A DNA stretch of 64,000 nt. It comes from Engelhardtia mirabilis. Lineage in GTDB: Bacteria > Planctomycetota > UBA1135 > GCA-002686595. A program made the translations under genes and the position numbers. Shown in pieces: positions 28,697 to 36,933 of this stretch (position 1 is its first letter; every line of letters begins with the position of its first letter). The notes under the pieces are model-generated. The model ran no database searches, was not told the origin of the DNA, and saw only the letters and a list, made by a program, of their open reading frames with translations. The stretch is taken from NCBI GenBank assembly GCA_007751255.1, contig CP036296.1, forward strand, positions 682,001 to 746,000, written 5' to 3'.

Positions 28697-30379
28697 TCAT
28701 TCGCCGAAGCGCCACGAACTCGCCAGCTCGCGCTCGGGGGCGCGACCGAGCAGGCTCGCGCGCAGCAGCTCGATCGGGATCGAGCCGCGCTGGAGCACGG
28801 CATCGTGGAAGGCCCGCTCCTCCCACTCGCCCTCGAGCACCAGTTCCCGGTGCAGGGCCCGGAACTGTAGCCCACCGATCATGTACGCCGCCTGGTACAG
28901 CGGACCGTAGTCGCCACCCACCGAGCGCCGCACCTCGGCCTCGGCGTTGTCGCGCTCGTGGCCGACGTTCTCGACCAGGAAGTCCACGCACTGCGGCGCG
29001 GTCATCTCGCCCAGGTGGAACGACAGGCTGAAGATCACCCGCGCGCAGCGGTGGCGGCGCCAGAAGAGCATTCCGATGCGGTCCTCGGGACCGCGCGGGA
29101 AGCCCAGATCCCATAGCCGCATCTCCCAGTAGAGCGCCCAACCCTCGACCCAGAAGGGGGTGCTGAACAGGCGCCGATGGGGCATGAAGCGTTGCTGCAT
29201 GAAGCCCTGCAGGTGGTGCCCGGGGATCACCTCGTGGTGGGCGACGGCGCGGGAGAAGTGTTCGTTGTTGCCGGCCAGGGTCGCGCGCTTCTCGCCGTCG
29301 GTCATGGCGTCGGTGGGGAACGAGACCTGCATCAGCTCGCCGCCCAGGAAATAGGGCGAGACGCGCTGGCGCTCGGGGCTGAGCATGGTCATGCGCCAGG
29401 TCTCGGCGCACAGGGGCGGGACGGTGACGAGGTCGCGCTCGGTCACGAAGTCGATCGCTTCCTCGACCAGGTGACGCACCAGCTCGGGCTGAGCGCCGGG
29501 CTCCGCGTGCAGAGACTTCACGTGGGCCTGGGCTGCGCGCCAGTCGTCACCGAAGCCGAGGGCCCGGGCCGACTCGGCCATGCGCGCGTCGCACCAGGCC
29601 AGCTCGGTGCGCGCGAGCTCGATCAACTCCGCGGGGCTGTACGGGATGAACTCGCGTTCCAGGGCGGCGAGGAGTGCCTCGCGGCCGATCGGGTCGCCGA
29701 CCAGCGTCGCGTCGGCGCCGTCGTCGGCCTCGATCAAGCGTTCGCGCAACGTGCGTGCCAGGTCTTCGAGGCCCTCCGCGACCCGCGACTTCGGCTGGGC
29801 CAGCCACCAGGTGAACAGCGGGTCGTAGCCCGCGCGGAAGTCGTACCACTCCCGTAGGGCCCAACCCAGATCGTCGATGCGTCCCGCGGCGCGCCCGGCG
29901 ACGACCGCGGTGAGCGCGTCGAACTCGCCCGCGTCGACCGCGGCCTGCACCTCGTCGATGCGCGCGCCCACGCCGTCCACGAGGTGCGCGGTGGTGGAGC
30001 CGTCGACCGGATCGACGCGCTGGCGCGCTTCGAAGAGCGGCACGAGCCGCTCGGCGAAGGGGATCAGCTCGGCCAGCTCCGAGTCACGCCGGTGTTCGAG
30101 CTCGAGCCCGGCGAGGGAGGCGAGGGCCTCGTCCCGCAACAGGTGCCAGTCGACCCGCTGGTCCACGCCCAGGGCGTCGTAGTCGAGTGCATCGAGCTCG
30201 GCCAGCACGCCCCGCTCGAAGGCGGTCAGCCGCTCGGCCCGCTCGGTGGACAAGGGCGCCGCATACCGCCGCCACAGGGCCGAGCGGTCGGCCTCGTAGT
30301 GCTCGATCCGCGCGCGCAGGTCGATCGGCGCCGGGGCGGGGGACTGGAGTGCGGCCACGGCGAGGAGGCAGGAGATCAT
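28697..30379 (-). CDS. DUF885-family putative metallohydrolase
   Basis: The 560-residue protein belongs to the DUF885 family, whose members have a zincin-like core. The signature HHEVIPGHHLQGF contains HExxxGHH, and a downstream FWVEGWALYWE supplies a glutamate as in related carboxypeptidase-like folds. Family members are thought to be peptidases, often exported. Here a short N-terminal hydrophobic stretch (MISCLLAVAALQS) hints at export. Family length is usually 550-600, so it is complete. It diverges from a methyltransferase gene across a large palindrome. Confidence 0.82.
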   Translation of the reverse strand: MISCLLAVAALQSPAPAPIDLRARIEHYEADRSALWRRYAAPLSTERAERLTAFERGVLAELDALDYDALGVDQRVDWHLLRDEALASLAGLELEHRRDSELAELIPFAERLVPLFEARQRVDPVDGSTTAHLVDGVGARIDEVQAAVDAGEFDALTAVVAGRAAGRIDDLGWALREWYDFRAGYDPLFTWWLAQPKSRVAEGLEDLARTLRERLIEADDGADATLVGDPIGREALLAALEREFIPYSPAELIELARTELAWCDARMAESARALGFGDDWRAAQAHVKSLHAEPGAQPELVRHLVEEAIDFVTERDLVTVPPLCAETWRMTMLSPERQRVSPYFLGGELMQVSFPTDAMTDGEKRATLAGNNEHFSRAVAHHEVIPGHHLQGFMQQRFMPHRRLFSTPFWVEGWALYWEMRLWDLGFPRGPEDRIGMLFWRRHRCARVIFSLSFHLGEMTAPQCVDFLVENVGHERDNAEAEVRRSVGGDYGPLYQAAYMIGGLQFRALHRELVLEGEWEERAFHDAVLQRGSIPIELLRASLLGRAPERELASSWRFGE

Positions 30380-30407
30380 CGGGGCAAGCTACGGGCGGAC
30401 GGGGATT

Positions 30408-30542
30408 CCCTGGTAGGCGTTCGTACGGTGCCAGGCACGAAACCGCCGCCTACGGCGGGATGCAGCAGCCGCCCTCGGCGGCCGCTGCATCCCGCCGTAG
30501 GCGGCGGTTTCGTGCCTGGCACCGTACGAACGCCTACCAGGG
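30408..30542. repeat. 135-bp near-perfect palindrome, copy B of the GTGCCAGGCAC family
   Basis: Two 66-base arms (30408-30473 and 30477-30542) surround a 3-base centre and differ at one position. Each arm holds the family core GGTGCCAGGCACGAAACCGC. The outermost segment CCGTACGAACGCCTAC recurs alone at 32216. It fills most of the gap between two divergent genes and could extrude as a cruciform or give a long RNA hairpin. Confidence 0.9.
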
Positions 30543-30579
30543 CCGGGAGGCGCCCCGGTACCGTGGGCGCTCGCGACCC

Positions 30580-31368
30580 ATGGACATCCACGACCACAAC
30601 CGTCGCGCCTGGGACCGGGCCGCGGCCGCGGGCGAGCGCTGGTCGGCGCCGGTCTCGCCCGAAGTCATCGCCGCCGCGCGGCGCGGGGATTGGGCGATCC
30701 GACTGACGCCGGACCGCGACGTACCGCGGGAGTGGTTCGGCGACCTCGCCGGGGCGCGCGTGCTCGGCTTGGCCTCCGGTGGCGGACAGCAGTGTCCCGT
30801 GCTCGCCGCGGCCGGTGCCCGCGTGGTCAGCTTCGACGCCTCCGAGGGCCAGCTCGCCCGCGACCGCGAGGTGGCCGAGCGCGAGGGCCTCGAGCTCGAG
30901 CTGGTGCGCGGCGACATGGCGGACCTGGGCGTGTTCGAGGACGGCGGCTTCGACCTGGTCTGGCACCCGGTCAGCAACGTCTTCGCGCCCGATGTCCTCC
31001 CCGTCTGGCGCGAGTGCCAGCGCGTGCTGCGCCCGGGCGGGCGGCTGCTCGCCGGCTTCATGAGTCCGGCCTACTACCTGTTCGACTTCGAGCGCGCCAT
31101 GGCTACCGGTGAGTGCGTCGCGATCCACCCGGCGCCGTACTCGGACCTTCACAGCCTCGACGCCGCCGCTCGCGAGAAGCTCGTCGCCGCCGGCGAACTG
31201 CTCGAGTACGGACACAGCCTCGAGGACCAGATCGGCGGCCAGTTGCGTGCGGGCTTCCGCCTCGAGGCCTTCTTCGACGACCATTGGAGCGGCGGCCCCG
31301 AGGCCCTCGACGCCCTGATGCCGACGAGCCACGCGACCTTGGCGCGCAAACCGGAGGCGGCGACGTGA
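30580..31368 (+). CDS. Class I SAM-dependent methyltransferase
   Basis: The 262-residue protein has motif I VLGLASGGGQQCPVLAAAG, the acidic VVSFDAS, then VRGDMADL and FDLVWHPVSN, all features of small-molecule methyltransferases of the Methyltransf_11/25 type. FEDGGFDLVWHPVSNVF and the Tyr-rich MSPAYYLFDFE suggest a close group of proteins found in several phyla. The substrate is unknown. Its stop overlaps the GTG start of a sigma factor gene (GTGA). Confidence 0.85.
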   Translation: MDIHDHNRRAWDRAAAAGERWSAPVSPEVIAAARRGDWAIRLTPDRDVPREWFGDLAGARVLGLASGGGQQCPVLAAAGARVVSFDASEGQLARDREVAEREGLELELVRGDMADLGVFEDGGFDLVWHPVSNVFAPDVLPVWRECQRVLRPGGRLLAGFMSPAYYLFDFERAMATGECVAIHPAPYSDLHSLDAAAREKLVAAGELLEYGHSLEDQIGGQLRAGFRLEAFFDDHWSGGPEALDALMPTSHATLARKPEAAT

Positions 31369-32180
31369 GCGTCGGCCTCACCGAGGGGCCCCACGCGGGC
31401 CAGCCCCGCGAGCAGGCGGTGCCGGAGCTGGTCGAGGCCGAGAGCGGGCGCCTGTGGAGCCTCGCGCGCCGCTTCTGCGGCAACGAGCACATGGCCGAGG
31501 ACCTGGTGCAGGAGGTCTTCACCCAGGCCTGGCGCTCCTGGGACGACTTCGAGGGGCGCTCGAGCCCGCGCACTTGGCTGTACACGATCGCCTCCCGGGC
31601 CTGCGGGCGCATGAAGCGTCCGCGCTCGGGCCAGCCGGCGCGGATCGAGTCCCTGGACGAGCTCTTGCCCTTCGGCGAGACGCGCATGGCCGTGGTGCCG
31701 GACCCGGGCGAGTCGCCCCTGGACGCGGCCCAGCGGCACGAGTTCACGGCGCGGGTCGAGGCGGCGATCGTGGACCTGCCGGACGACTTCCGCCTGCCGC
31801 TGGTGCTGCGTGAGATCGCCGGGCTGTCTCTCGAGGAGGTGGGGCAAGTGCTCGACATACCGACCGCCACGATCAAGACGCGCCTGCACCGCGCGCGTCT
31901 GAAGTTGCGCCGCTCCCTGGAGGAGGTCCTGCCGCGCGCCGAGCTGCCCCCGGCCGCCTACTCGCGCCAGGTCTGCCTGGACCTGCTCAAGGCCAAGCAG
32001 GAGAGCCTCGACCACGGCGTGTCCTTCGCCCCGTCCGAGCCACTGGTCTGCGAGCGCTGCAGCGAGGTCTTCGCGAGCCTGGACCTGGTGACGGATCTGT
32101 GTCGGGACCTGGCCGCGCCTGCGGGCTCGGAGGGGTTGCGTGAGAGGCTGAGGGGACTGGTCGGGCGTCTGCAGGCCTGA
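31365..32180 (+). CDS. ECF sigma factor with cysteine-containing C-terminal extension
   Basis: The 271-residue protein has sigma region 2 (about 22-85, NEHMAEDLVQEVFTQAWRSW) and region 4 (about 128-185, LREIAGLSLEEVGQVLDIP, ATIKTRLHRARLKLRR). An extra about 80 residues follow, with Cys204, Cys229, Cys232 and Cys246 (VCERC), a pattern like a zinc-binding anti-sigma motif. The extension may hold the sigma in check in cis. The GTG start overlaps the methyltransferase stop. No separate anti-sigma gene follows. Confidence 0.85.
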   Translation: MSVGLTEGPHAGQPREQAVPELVEAESGRLWSLARRFCGNEHMAEDLVQEVFTQAWRSWDDFEGRSSPRTWLYTIASRACGRMKRPRSGQPARIESLDELLPFGETRMAVVPDPGESPLDAAQRHEFTARVEAAIVDLPDDFRLPLVLREIAGLSLEEVGQVLDIPTATIKTRLHRARLKLRRSLEEVLPRAELPPAAYSRQVCLDLLKAKQESLDHGVSFAPSEPLVCERCSEVFASLDLVTDLCRDLAAPAGSEGLRERLRGLVGRLQA

Positions 32181-32215
32181 TCACACGCCCACGACCGAGG
32201 CCCGAAGAACCGCCC

Positions 32216-32231
32216 CCGTACGAACGCCTAC
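32216..32231. repeat. Solo 16-bp end of the 30408 palindrome
   Basis: CCGTACGAACGCCTAC is identical to the outer part of the right arm of the 135-bp palindrome, 1.7 kb away. It stands alone between the sigma factor and the phosphatase gene. Confidence 0.7.
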
Positions 32232-32308
32232 GGGAACCCCGAGCGATTCCGTGCCTCCAACCCCGTACACCGCCCCCCCTCGGGGCCACCGCCACAGGAG
32301 ACCCACCC

Positions 32309-32902
32309 ATGCCGACCTCTACTGCCCGCTCCCTCGCCCTCACCGCAGCCCTCGGCCTCGCGGCCGCCTGCTCGAGCCCGTCCGAACCCCAGACCCAAGC
32401 CTCCGCCGCGCCCCAAGAGCACGTGGCCATCGTGACCGAGACCCTCGAGCCCTACGAGTGCGGCACGATCACCCGCCTCAACACCATGGGCGGCCTCTTC
32501 CTCGCGAGCCAACCCCAGCCCGCCGACCTCGAACAGGCCGTCAAGGGCGGGGTCAAGACCGTCATCAACCAGCGCCACGAAGACGAGAACCCCGAGTTCG
32601 ACGAGCGCGCCTTCGTCGAGGGCCTGGGCCTGGCCTACTACAACCCGGGCTTCAACGGCCCCGACGAGCTGACCGACGAGGTCATCGACGAGACCCTCGA
32701 GCTGCTTCGCACGGTCGAGCGCCCGGCGATGATGCACTGCAGCTCCGCCAACCGCACCGGCGCGATCTGGCTCGCCTACCGCTCCCTCGACGGCGGGCTC
32801 GATTGGGACGCCGCCCTCGCGGAAGCCAAGGTCGTCGGCCTGCGCTCGCCGGACTACGAGTTGATCGTCAAGGACTACGTCGATCGCCACTCCGGTCGCT
32901 GA
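32309..32902 (+). CDS. Lipoprotein with DUF442/dual-specificity phosphatase-like domain
   Basis: The 197-residue protein begins with a lipoprotein signal (ARSLALTAALGLAAAC, lipobox Cys about 21). The mature domain resembles the BLH/DUF442 phosphatase family: LNTMGGLFLASQPQPADL near the start and the Cys-x5-Arg loop in MMHCSSANRTGAIW, which forms a phosphocysteine intermediate. The general acid may be the aspartate in FNGPDELTD. It would act outside the cytoplasmic membrane; the substrate is unknown. Confidence 0.82.
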   Translation: MPTSTARSLALTAALGLAAACSSPSEPQTQASAAPQEHVAIVTETLEPYECGTITRLNTMGGLFLASQPQPADLEQAVKGGVKTVINQRHEDENPEFDERAFVEGLGLAYYNPGFNGPDELTDEVIDETLELLRTVERPAMMHCSSANRTGAIWLAYRSLDGGLDWDAALAEAKVVGLRSPDYELIVKDYVDRHSGR

Positions 32903-33025
32903 CCGAACCGGCGATAGGCGTAGGATGGGCGCGCGCGGCATCCGTCCCTCCCGCGCGCTCCCATCCGTCCATCCGGCCGATCGGACGACGACCCGCTCGG
33001 CCAAGGCAAGCAACAGGAGTTCACC

Positions 33026-33526
33026 GTGCAAGCGGAGAGGATCCACGTCCGCGACGTGATGCAGTCCCGGGTGATCAAGTTGGACGCCAGCGCGTCCGTC
33101 ACCGACGCCATCGAGAGTCTGCGCGACGCCGGCGTGCGCGGCGCGCCGGTGGTCGACGCCGCCGGAGCCCTGGTCGGCGTGGTCTCGATCACCGACCTGC
33201 TCGAAGCCAGCGCTTCGGCCGCCAGCGAGGTCGGCGGTCGCCGCCGCGAGTACTACCTGGCGGACCCGCTCGAGGAGAACTTCGACGAAGACGCCGACGA
33301 TTTCGGCGCGAAGGGCGACTTCAGCCCCGAAGTCCTGGCCGACGGCCGGGTCGCCGAGTGGATGAACCCCGACGTGCTGTCGATCTCGCCCGACGCCACC
33401 CTGCGCGAGGCCTGCCGCCAGATGGCGGAGCATCGCGTCCACCGCTTGGTCGTCGTCGACGGCGGCAGCCTGGTCGGGATCCTGTCGACCTTCGACGTGG
33501 TGCGCTGCGTGGCTGAGCGCGGCTGA
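33026..33526 (+). CDS. CBS-domain pair protein
   Basis: The 166-residue protein contains two CBS motifs (about 8-62: VRDVMQSRVIKLDASASVTD, GVVSITDLLEA; about 108-162: VAEWMNPDVLSISPDATLRE, LVGILSTFDVVR) with an acidic linker (EENFDEDADDFG). Such Bateman modules bind adenine nucleotides and sense energy state. No effector domain is fused, so it may regulate a partner in trans. GTG 33026 has AGGAG eight bases upstream. Confidence 0.9.
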   Translation: MQAERIHVRDVMQSRVIKLDASASVTDAIESLRDAGVRGAPVVDAAGALVGVVSITDLLEASASAASEVGGRRREYYLADPLEENFDEDADDFGAKGDFSPEVLADGRVAEWMNPDVLSISPDATLREACRQMAEHRVHRLVVVDGGSLVGILSTFDVVRCVAERG

Positions 33527-33550
33527 GGCCGTTCCAACCGTGGCCGGCGT

Positions 33551-34144
33551 TCAGCGGAACTCGGTCCGGTTGGTGGCGGTCAGCTCCATCCGCATCAGCT
33601 CGACGCGCGCCTGCTCGACGACCATCAGCACCGGCGATCCGGCTCGGCGCGCGTCGAACCAGTAGCGCTCGATCACCGGCTGGGCGTCTTGGCCGGGCCG
33701 GCGTACGTCGTAGCGCCAGCAGGCGAAGCGGCCGGCCGGCGTCGCGATCAACTCCTCCGTGCGCACGGTGAGGGCGGCCGGAAAGGACGCGTGGTCACGC
33801 AGCTCGTCCCAGCGCGCCGTGGTGCGTTCACTGCGGGGCTTGCCGCCGCCGTCGTTGACGAGGGTCGTCACCATCGCGCAGCCCAGGGAGTTGCACTCGG
33901 TCCACTGGATGCTCTGGGCGATCGGCGCCATGCCCGCCTGGGAGATGCGGTACTCGCAGAAGGTGCCCTCGGGATTCGAGGCGCGGATCTCCTCGGCCGT
34001 GTAGGGCTGGGGCGCGATGCCCGCGGGCGGCGGCGGGAAGGTCACGTCGTCATACCGCTGCCCGCTCGAGGGGCCGAAGCAGCCGGCGAGGCCGACGGTG
34101 AGCGCGAGGAGGATCCGGGCCAGGTGGTTGCTCATGGGGCTCAT
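33551..34144 (-). CDS. Putative lipoprotein, function unknown
   Basis: The 197-residue protein has a lipoprotein signal ending in LAGC (Cys about 22). An ATG three codons in (34135) is an equally good start. The mature part has paired cysteines (GTFCEYRISQ, TECNSLGCAM, GRFACWRYDV) and strands typical of DUF6174-like or other small periplasmic lipoproteins; none is assigned. It follows the second AlkA gene by 16 bases and may be last in that operon. Confidence 0.65.
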   Translation of the reverse strand: MSPMSNHLARILLALTVGLAGCFGPSSGQRYDDVTFPPPPAGIAPQPYTAEEIRASNPEGTFCEYRISQAGMAPIAQSIQWTECNSLGCAMVTTLVNDGGGKPRSERTTARWDELRDHASFPAALTVRTEELIATPAGRFACWRYDVRRPGQDAQPVIERYWFDARRAGSPVLMVVEQARVELMRMELTATNRTEFR

Positions 34145-34160
34145 TGCGGTCGTGTCGTCG

Positions 34161-34829
34161 CTATCGGCTGCGCTGGGCCGCCGGGCGCGGAAAGCGGTCC
34201 TCGGGAATCTCGGTCGCGCGCCACAGGTACCAGCTCGCCACCGAGCGCAGGGGCGCCCAGTCGGCGCCGCGCGCCTCCAGCTCAGCGGGGCTCGGCCGCT
34301 CGGCCAAGCCGTCCAGGCGGCGCAGTCCCTCTTGCAGGCCCAGGTCGCCGGGCGCGAGCACGTCGAGCCGGCCCAGTTTGAACATCAGGAACATCTGCGC
34401 CGACCAGACGCCGATCCCGCGCACCTGGACCAAGCGTTCGATGACCTCCTGCTCGGAGGCGCGGGCGATGCCTTGGAGCCTCAGCGTGCCATCCCGCGAC
34501 TTGAGCGCGAGGTCGCGGATCGAAGCGGTCTTGGCGCCACTCAAGCCGGCGCCGCGCAGTTGCTCGTCGGCGAGGTCGTCGATGTGCTCGGGCGCGAGCC
34601 GGCGCTTGGGCGCGAGGTCGAGCACGCGCCCCCAGATGGTCGCGGCGGCCTTGCCCGAGAGCTGCTGGGAAACGATTGCGCTGGCCAGGGACTCGAAGTG
34701 GGTGCGCCGCGCGTGGTGGCCGGTCGGAAAGCCGGGAAAGGCTGGCGCGGACTTCATCAACGCCGCCAGAGCCGGGTCGCGGCGGGCGAGGGCGCGCAGG
34801 GCCTTGGGGTCAGGGGCGTTGGCGGGCAC
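34161..34829 (-). CDS. DNA-3-methyladenine glycosylase II (HhH-GPD family)
   Basis: The 222-residue enzyme removes alkylated bases by cutting the N-glycosidic bond. The family shows in IVSQQLSGKAA, the helix-hairpin-helix VRGIGVWSAQMFLMF, and the catalytic aspartate in LAPGDLGLQ. It lacks an N-terminal AlkA beta domain, like Mag-type enzymes. It lies 29 bases downstream of the O6-methylguanine methyltransferase gene in an alkylation-repair run. Confidence 0.92.
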   Translation of the reverse strand: MPANAPDPKALRALARRDPALAALMKSAPAFPGFPTGHHARRTHFESLASAIVSQQLSGKAAATIWGRVLDLAPKRRLAPEHIDDLADEQLRGAGLSGAKTASIRDLALKSRDGTLRLQGIARASEQEVIERLVQVRGIGVWSAQMFLMFKLGRLDVLAPGDLGLQEGLRRLDGLAERPSPAELEARGADWAPLRSVASWYLWRATEIPEDRFPRPAAQRSR

Positions 34830-34858
34830 GGCTGGCGAGCATAGCGAGCCGGCGCGCG

Positions 34859-35455
34859 CTACTCACGGTGGCGAAGTTCGGGGCGCACGTCCTCGGGACC
34901 GAAGGGCAGCAGTGGCTGGTCCGCGATGGAGCCCCGCGGTCCCGGCGTGCCGGCCAGGCGCGACTCGTGCTCCAAGAGGCGCCGTTTCAGGGGCAGGCCC
35001 GCGCCGAAGCCGGTCAGGCTGCCGTCCGCGCCGACCACACGGTGGCAGGGCACGACGATGATCACAGGGTTGCGGCCGTTGGCGGCGCCCACCGCGCGGG
35101 TCGCGCTCGGTCGGCCGATGGCCGCGGCCTGCTGGGCGTAGCTGCGCGTCTGGCCGAAGGGAATCGCGCACAGGGCGCGCCAGGCGGCGAGCTGGAACGG
35201 CGTGCCGACCAGGTCGAGGGGCAGGTCGAAGGTCTGACGCTTGCCGTCGAAGTACTGGGCCAACTGGTCGGTGAGGTCCGCGAAGAGCGCGAGGTCGTCG
35301 GATTCGATCGAGCCGTGGCTATTCCTGCCGGAGACCGGCGCGACCGCTTCGGCATCGCCCGGCGCCGACCACGTCAGCTCGCGCAAGCCCCGCTCGCCGG
35401 CAACGGCGCGCATGGGGCCGATCGCGCTCTCGATCGTGGTTGCGAAGAGCGTCAT
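34859..35455 (-). CDS. ogt: Methylated-DNA-[protein]-cysteine S-methyltransferase
   Basis: The 198-residue suicide enzyme transfers methyl groups from O6-methylguanine to its own cysteine. The acceptor motif IIVVPCHRVVG is intact, with the preceding HTH GQTRSYAQQAAAIGRPSATR and the downstream FGAGLPLKRRLLEHE. The ATG overlaps the stop of the Ada-AlkA gene (ATGA), tying expression to it. The start at 35485 would add ten residues and is less likely. Confidence 0.94.
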   Translation of the reverse strand: MTLFATTIESAIGPMRAVAGERGLRELTWSAPGDAEAVAPVSGRNSHGSIESDDLALFADLTDQLAQYFDGKRQTFDLPLDLVGTPFQLAAWRALCAIPFGQTRSYAQQAAAIGRPSATRAVGAANGRNPVIIVVPCHRVVGADGSLTGFGAGLPLKRRLLEHESRLAGTPGPRGSIADQPLLPFGPEDVRPELRHRE

Positions 35456-36864
35456 CGGGCCACCGGCGCCGGTTGCGCCATCCATAGGTAGGCCGCGGCC
35501 GTCGTTCGATGTGGCCGCCAGGTGTCGGCCAGCTCCCGCAACTCGCCCTCACTCAAGTCGGCAGCCCGTCCGAGCTGCCGCGCCGCTGTGCGCCGCAGAC
35601 CGAGATCACTGGCGGGGAAGGCGTCGGGAGCGCCCAAGACGCGGGCGGCGATCAACTGCGCGGTCCACGGGCCGATGCCCGGCAGGGCCTGGAGCGTCGT
35701 CGTCGCCTGCTCGAGCGAGGCCATGGCTTCCAGGTCGATGTGGCCCTCGGCAACCGCGCGGGCGAAGGCCGACAGGCTGCGCGCCCGCGCGCGGGGCATG
35801 TCGAGCTCTTCGGTGCGCGCCTCCGCGAGGGCCGCGGGACTGGGGAACAGCCGCCGCAGTCCGCCGGGTAGGGGCGCGTCGATCGCCTCGCCGAAGCGCT
35901 CGGCCAGGCGTCCGGTGACGGTCGAGGCCGCCGCGACACTGACCTGTTGACCGACGATGATCCGTACCGCCGTCTCGAAGGGATCGAAGGCGCCGGGCAG
36001 ACGCAGGCCGGGAGCGGAGCGCACCAGGTCGCCGATCACGTCGTCGCTGCGCAGGGTCTGCTCCGCGGCACTCGAGTCGCGATCGAGCGCGAACAGCGCA
36101 CGCACACGACCGACCTGTTCGAGGATCGAGCCAAAAGCAGCCAAGTGCAGGGTCAGCTCCAGGTGCTGCCCGTCGCCGCCGTCGCGCACCTCGACCACGC
36201 CCGGCGCGCCGCAGTTGCTGGTCGTGCGTCGATAGCAGGCGTGATCGACTTGCTCCACGCCTGGAATCGCCCGTGCGGCCAGGTAGTCGATCAATCGGCG
36301 TCCGTCCAACGGTCCCGCGAACGGCAGGCGCAGCCGCAGGCCCCCGTCGACGCTGGCCAGGGGATCGCGTCGCGAACGCTTGGCGCGCAGCTCCTTGGGA
36401 GTGAAGCGGAACAGCTCCGCCATGACCCGGTTCATGGTCCGCAGGCTCGCGAAACCCGCGGCGAAGGCGATCTCGGTCACCGTCAGGTCCGACTCGTCGA
36501 GCAGCCGCCGCGCCAGGTGCGCGCGCTGGGCGCGGGCCAGGAAGTCGGGCGAGGCGCCCACGTGCTCGGCGAACAGGCGCGCGAGTTGGCGCGGGCTGTA
36601 GCCGACCCGCGCCGCGAGCTGGTCGGTGGTGGCCGAGTCGAGGAAGCCCTGGGCGATCAAGCGCAGGGCCTGGGCGACCTCGACCGCCGGCGCTTTCGGC
36701 CCGAGGTTCGGCAGACGATCGGGCCGGCAAACCAGGCACGGCCGAAAGCCCGCGGCCAAGCCCTCCGCCGCGCTGCGCAGCCCACGCACGTTCTGGCGCT
36801 TCGGCCGCGCCGCGCACTCGGCTCGGCAATAGATGCCCGTGGTCGTGACCCCTTGCAGCGCCAT
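35452..36864 (-). CDS. Ada-type regulator fused to AlkA glycosylase
   Basis: The 470-residue protein combines three modules. Residues 1-50 are an Ada metal-binding domain with four cysteines (TTGIYCRAECAARPKRQNVR, CLVCRPD) that senses methylphosphotriesters. About 60-160 is an AraC-type double HTH (LAARVGYSPRQLARLF, VTEIAFAAGFAS). The rest is AlkA: an N-terminal beta domain and the HhH glycosylase (VGQQVSVAAAS, LPGIGPWTAQLIAARVLG, catalytic Asp in FPASDLGLR). It both activates the adaptive response and repairs bases. The N-terminus is about 25 residues shorter than usual Ada domains; upstream codons give no start. Confidence 0.92.
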   Translation of the reverse strand: MALQGVTTTGIYCRAECAARPKRQNVRGLRSAAEGLAAGFRPCLVCRPDRLPNLGPKAPAVEVAQALRLIAQGFLDSATTDQLAARVGYSPRQLARLFAEHVGASPDFLARAQRAHLARRLLDESDLTVTEIAFAAGFASLRTMNRVMAELFRFTPKELRAKRSRRDPLASVDGGLRLRLPFAGPLDGRRLIDYLAARAIPGVEQVDHACYRRTTSNCGAPGVVEVRDGGDGQHLELTLHLAAFGSILEQVGRVRALFALDRDSSAAEQTLRSDDVIGDLVRSAPGLRLPGAFDPFETAVRIIVGQQVSVAAASTVTGRLAERFGEAIDAPLPGGLRRLFPSPAALAEARTEELDMPRARARSLSAFARAVAEGHIDLEAMASLEQATTTLQALPGIGPWTAQLIAARVLGAPDAFPASDLGLRRTAARQLGRAADLSEGELRELADTWRPHRTTAAAYLWMAQPAPVAR

Positions 36865-36933
36865 GGGGCCAGTATGGAGCGGCTCCGCGCGGCGGTCTGG
36901 CCAGATTCGGACAAGCGTGGAAGCCGCACGGCC

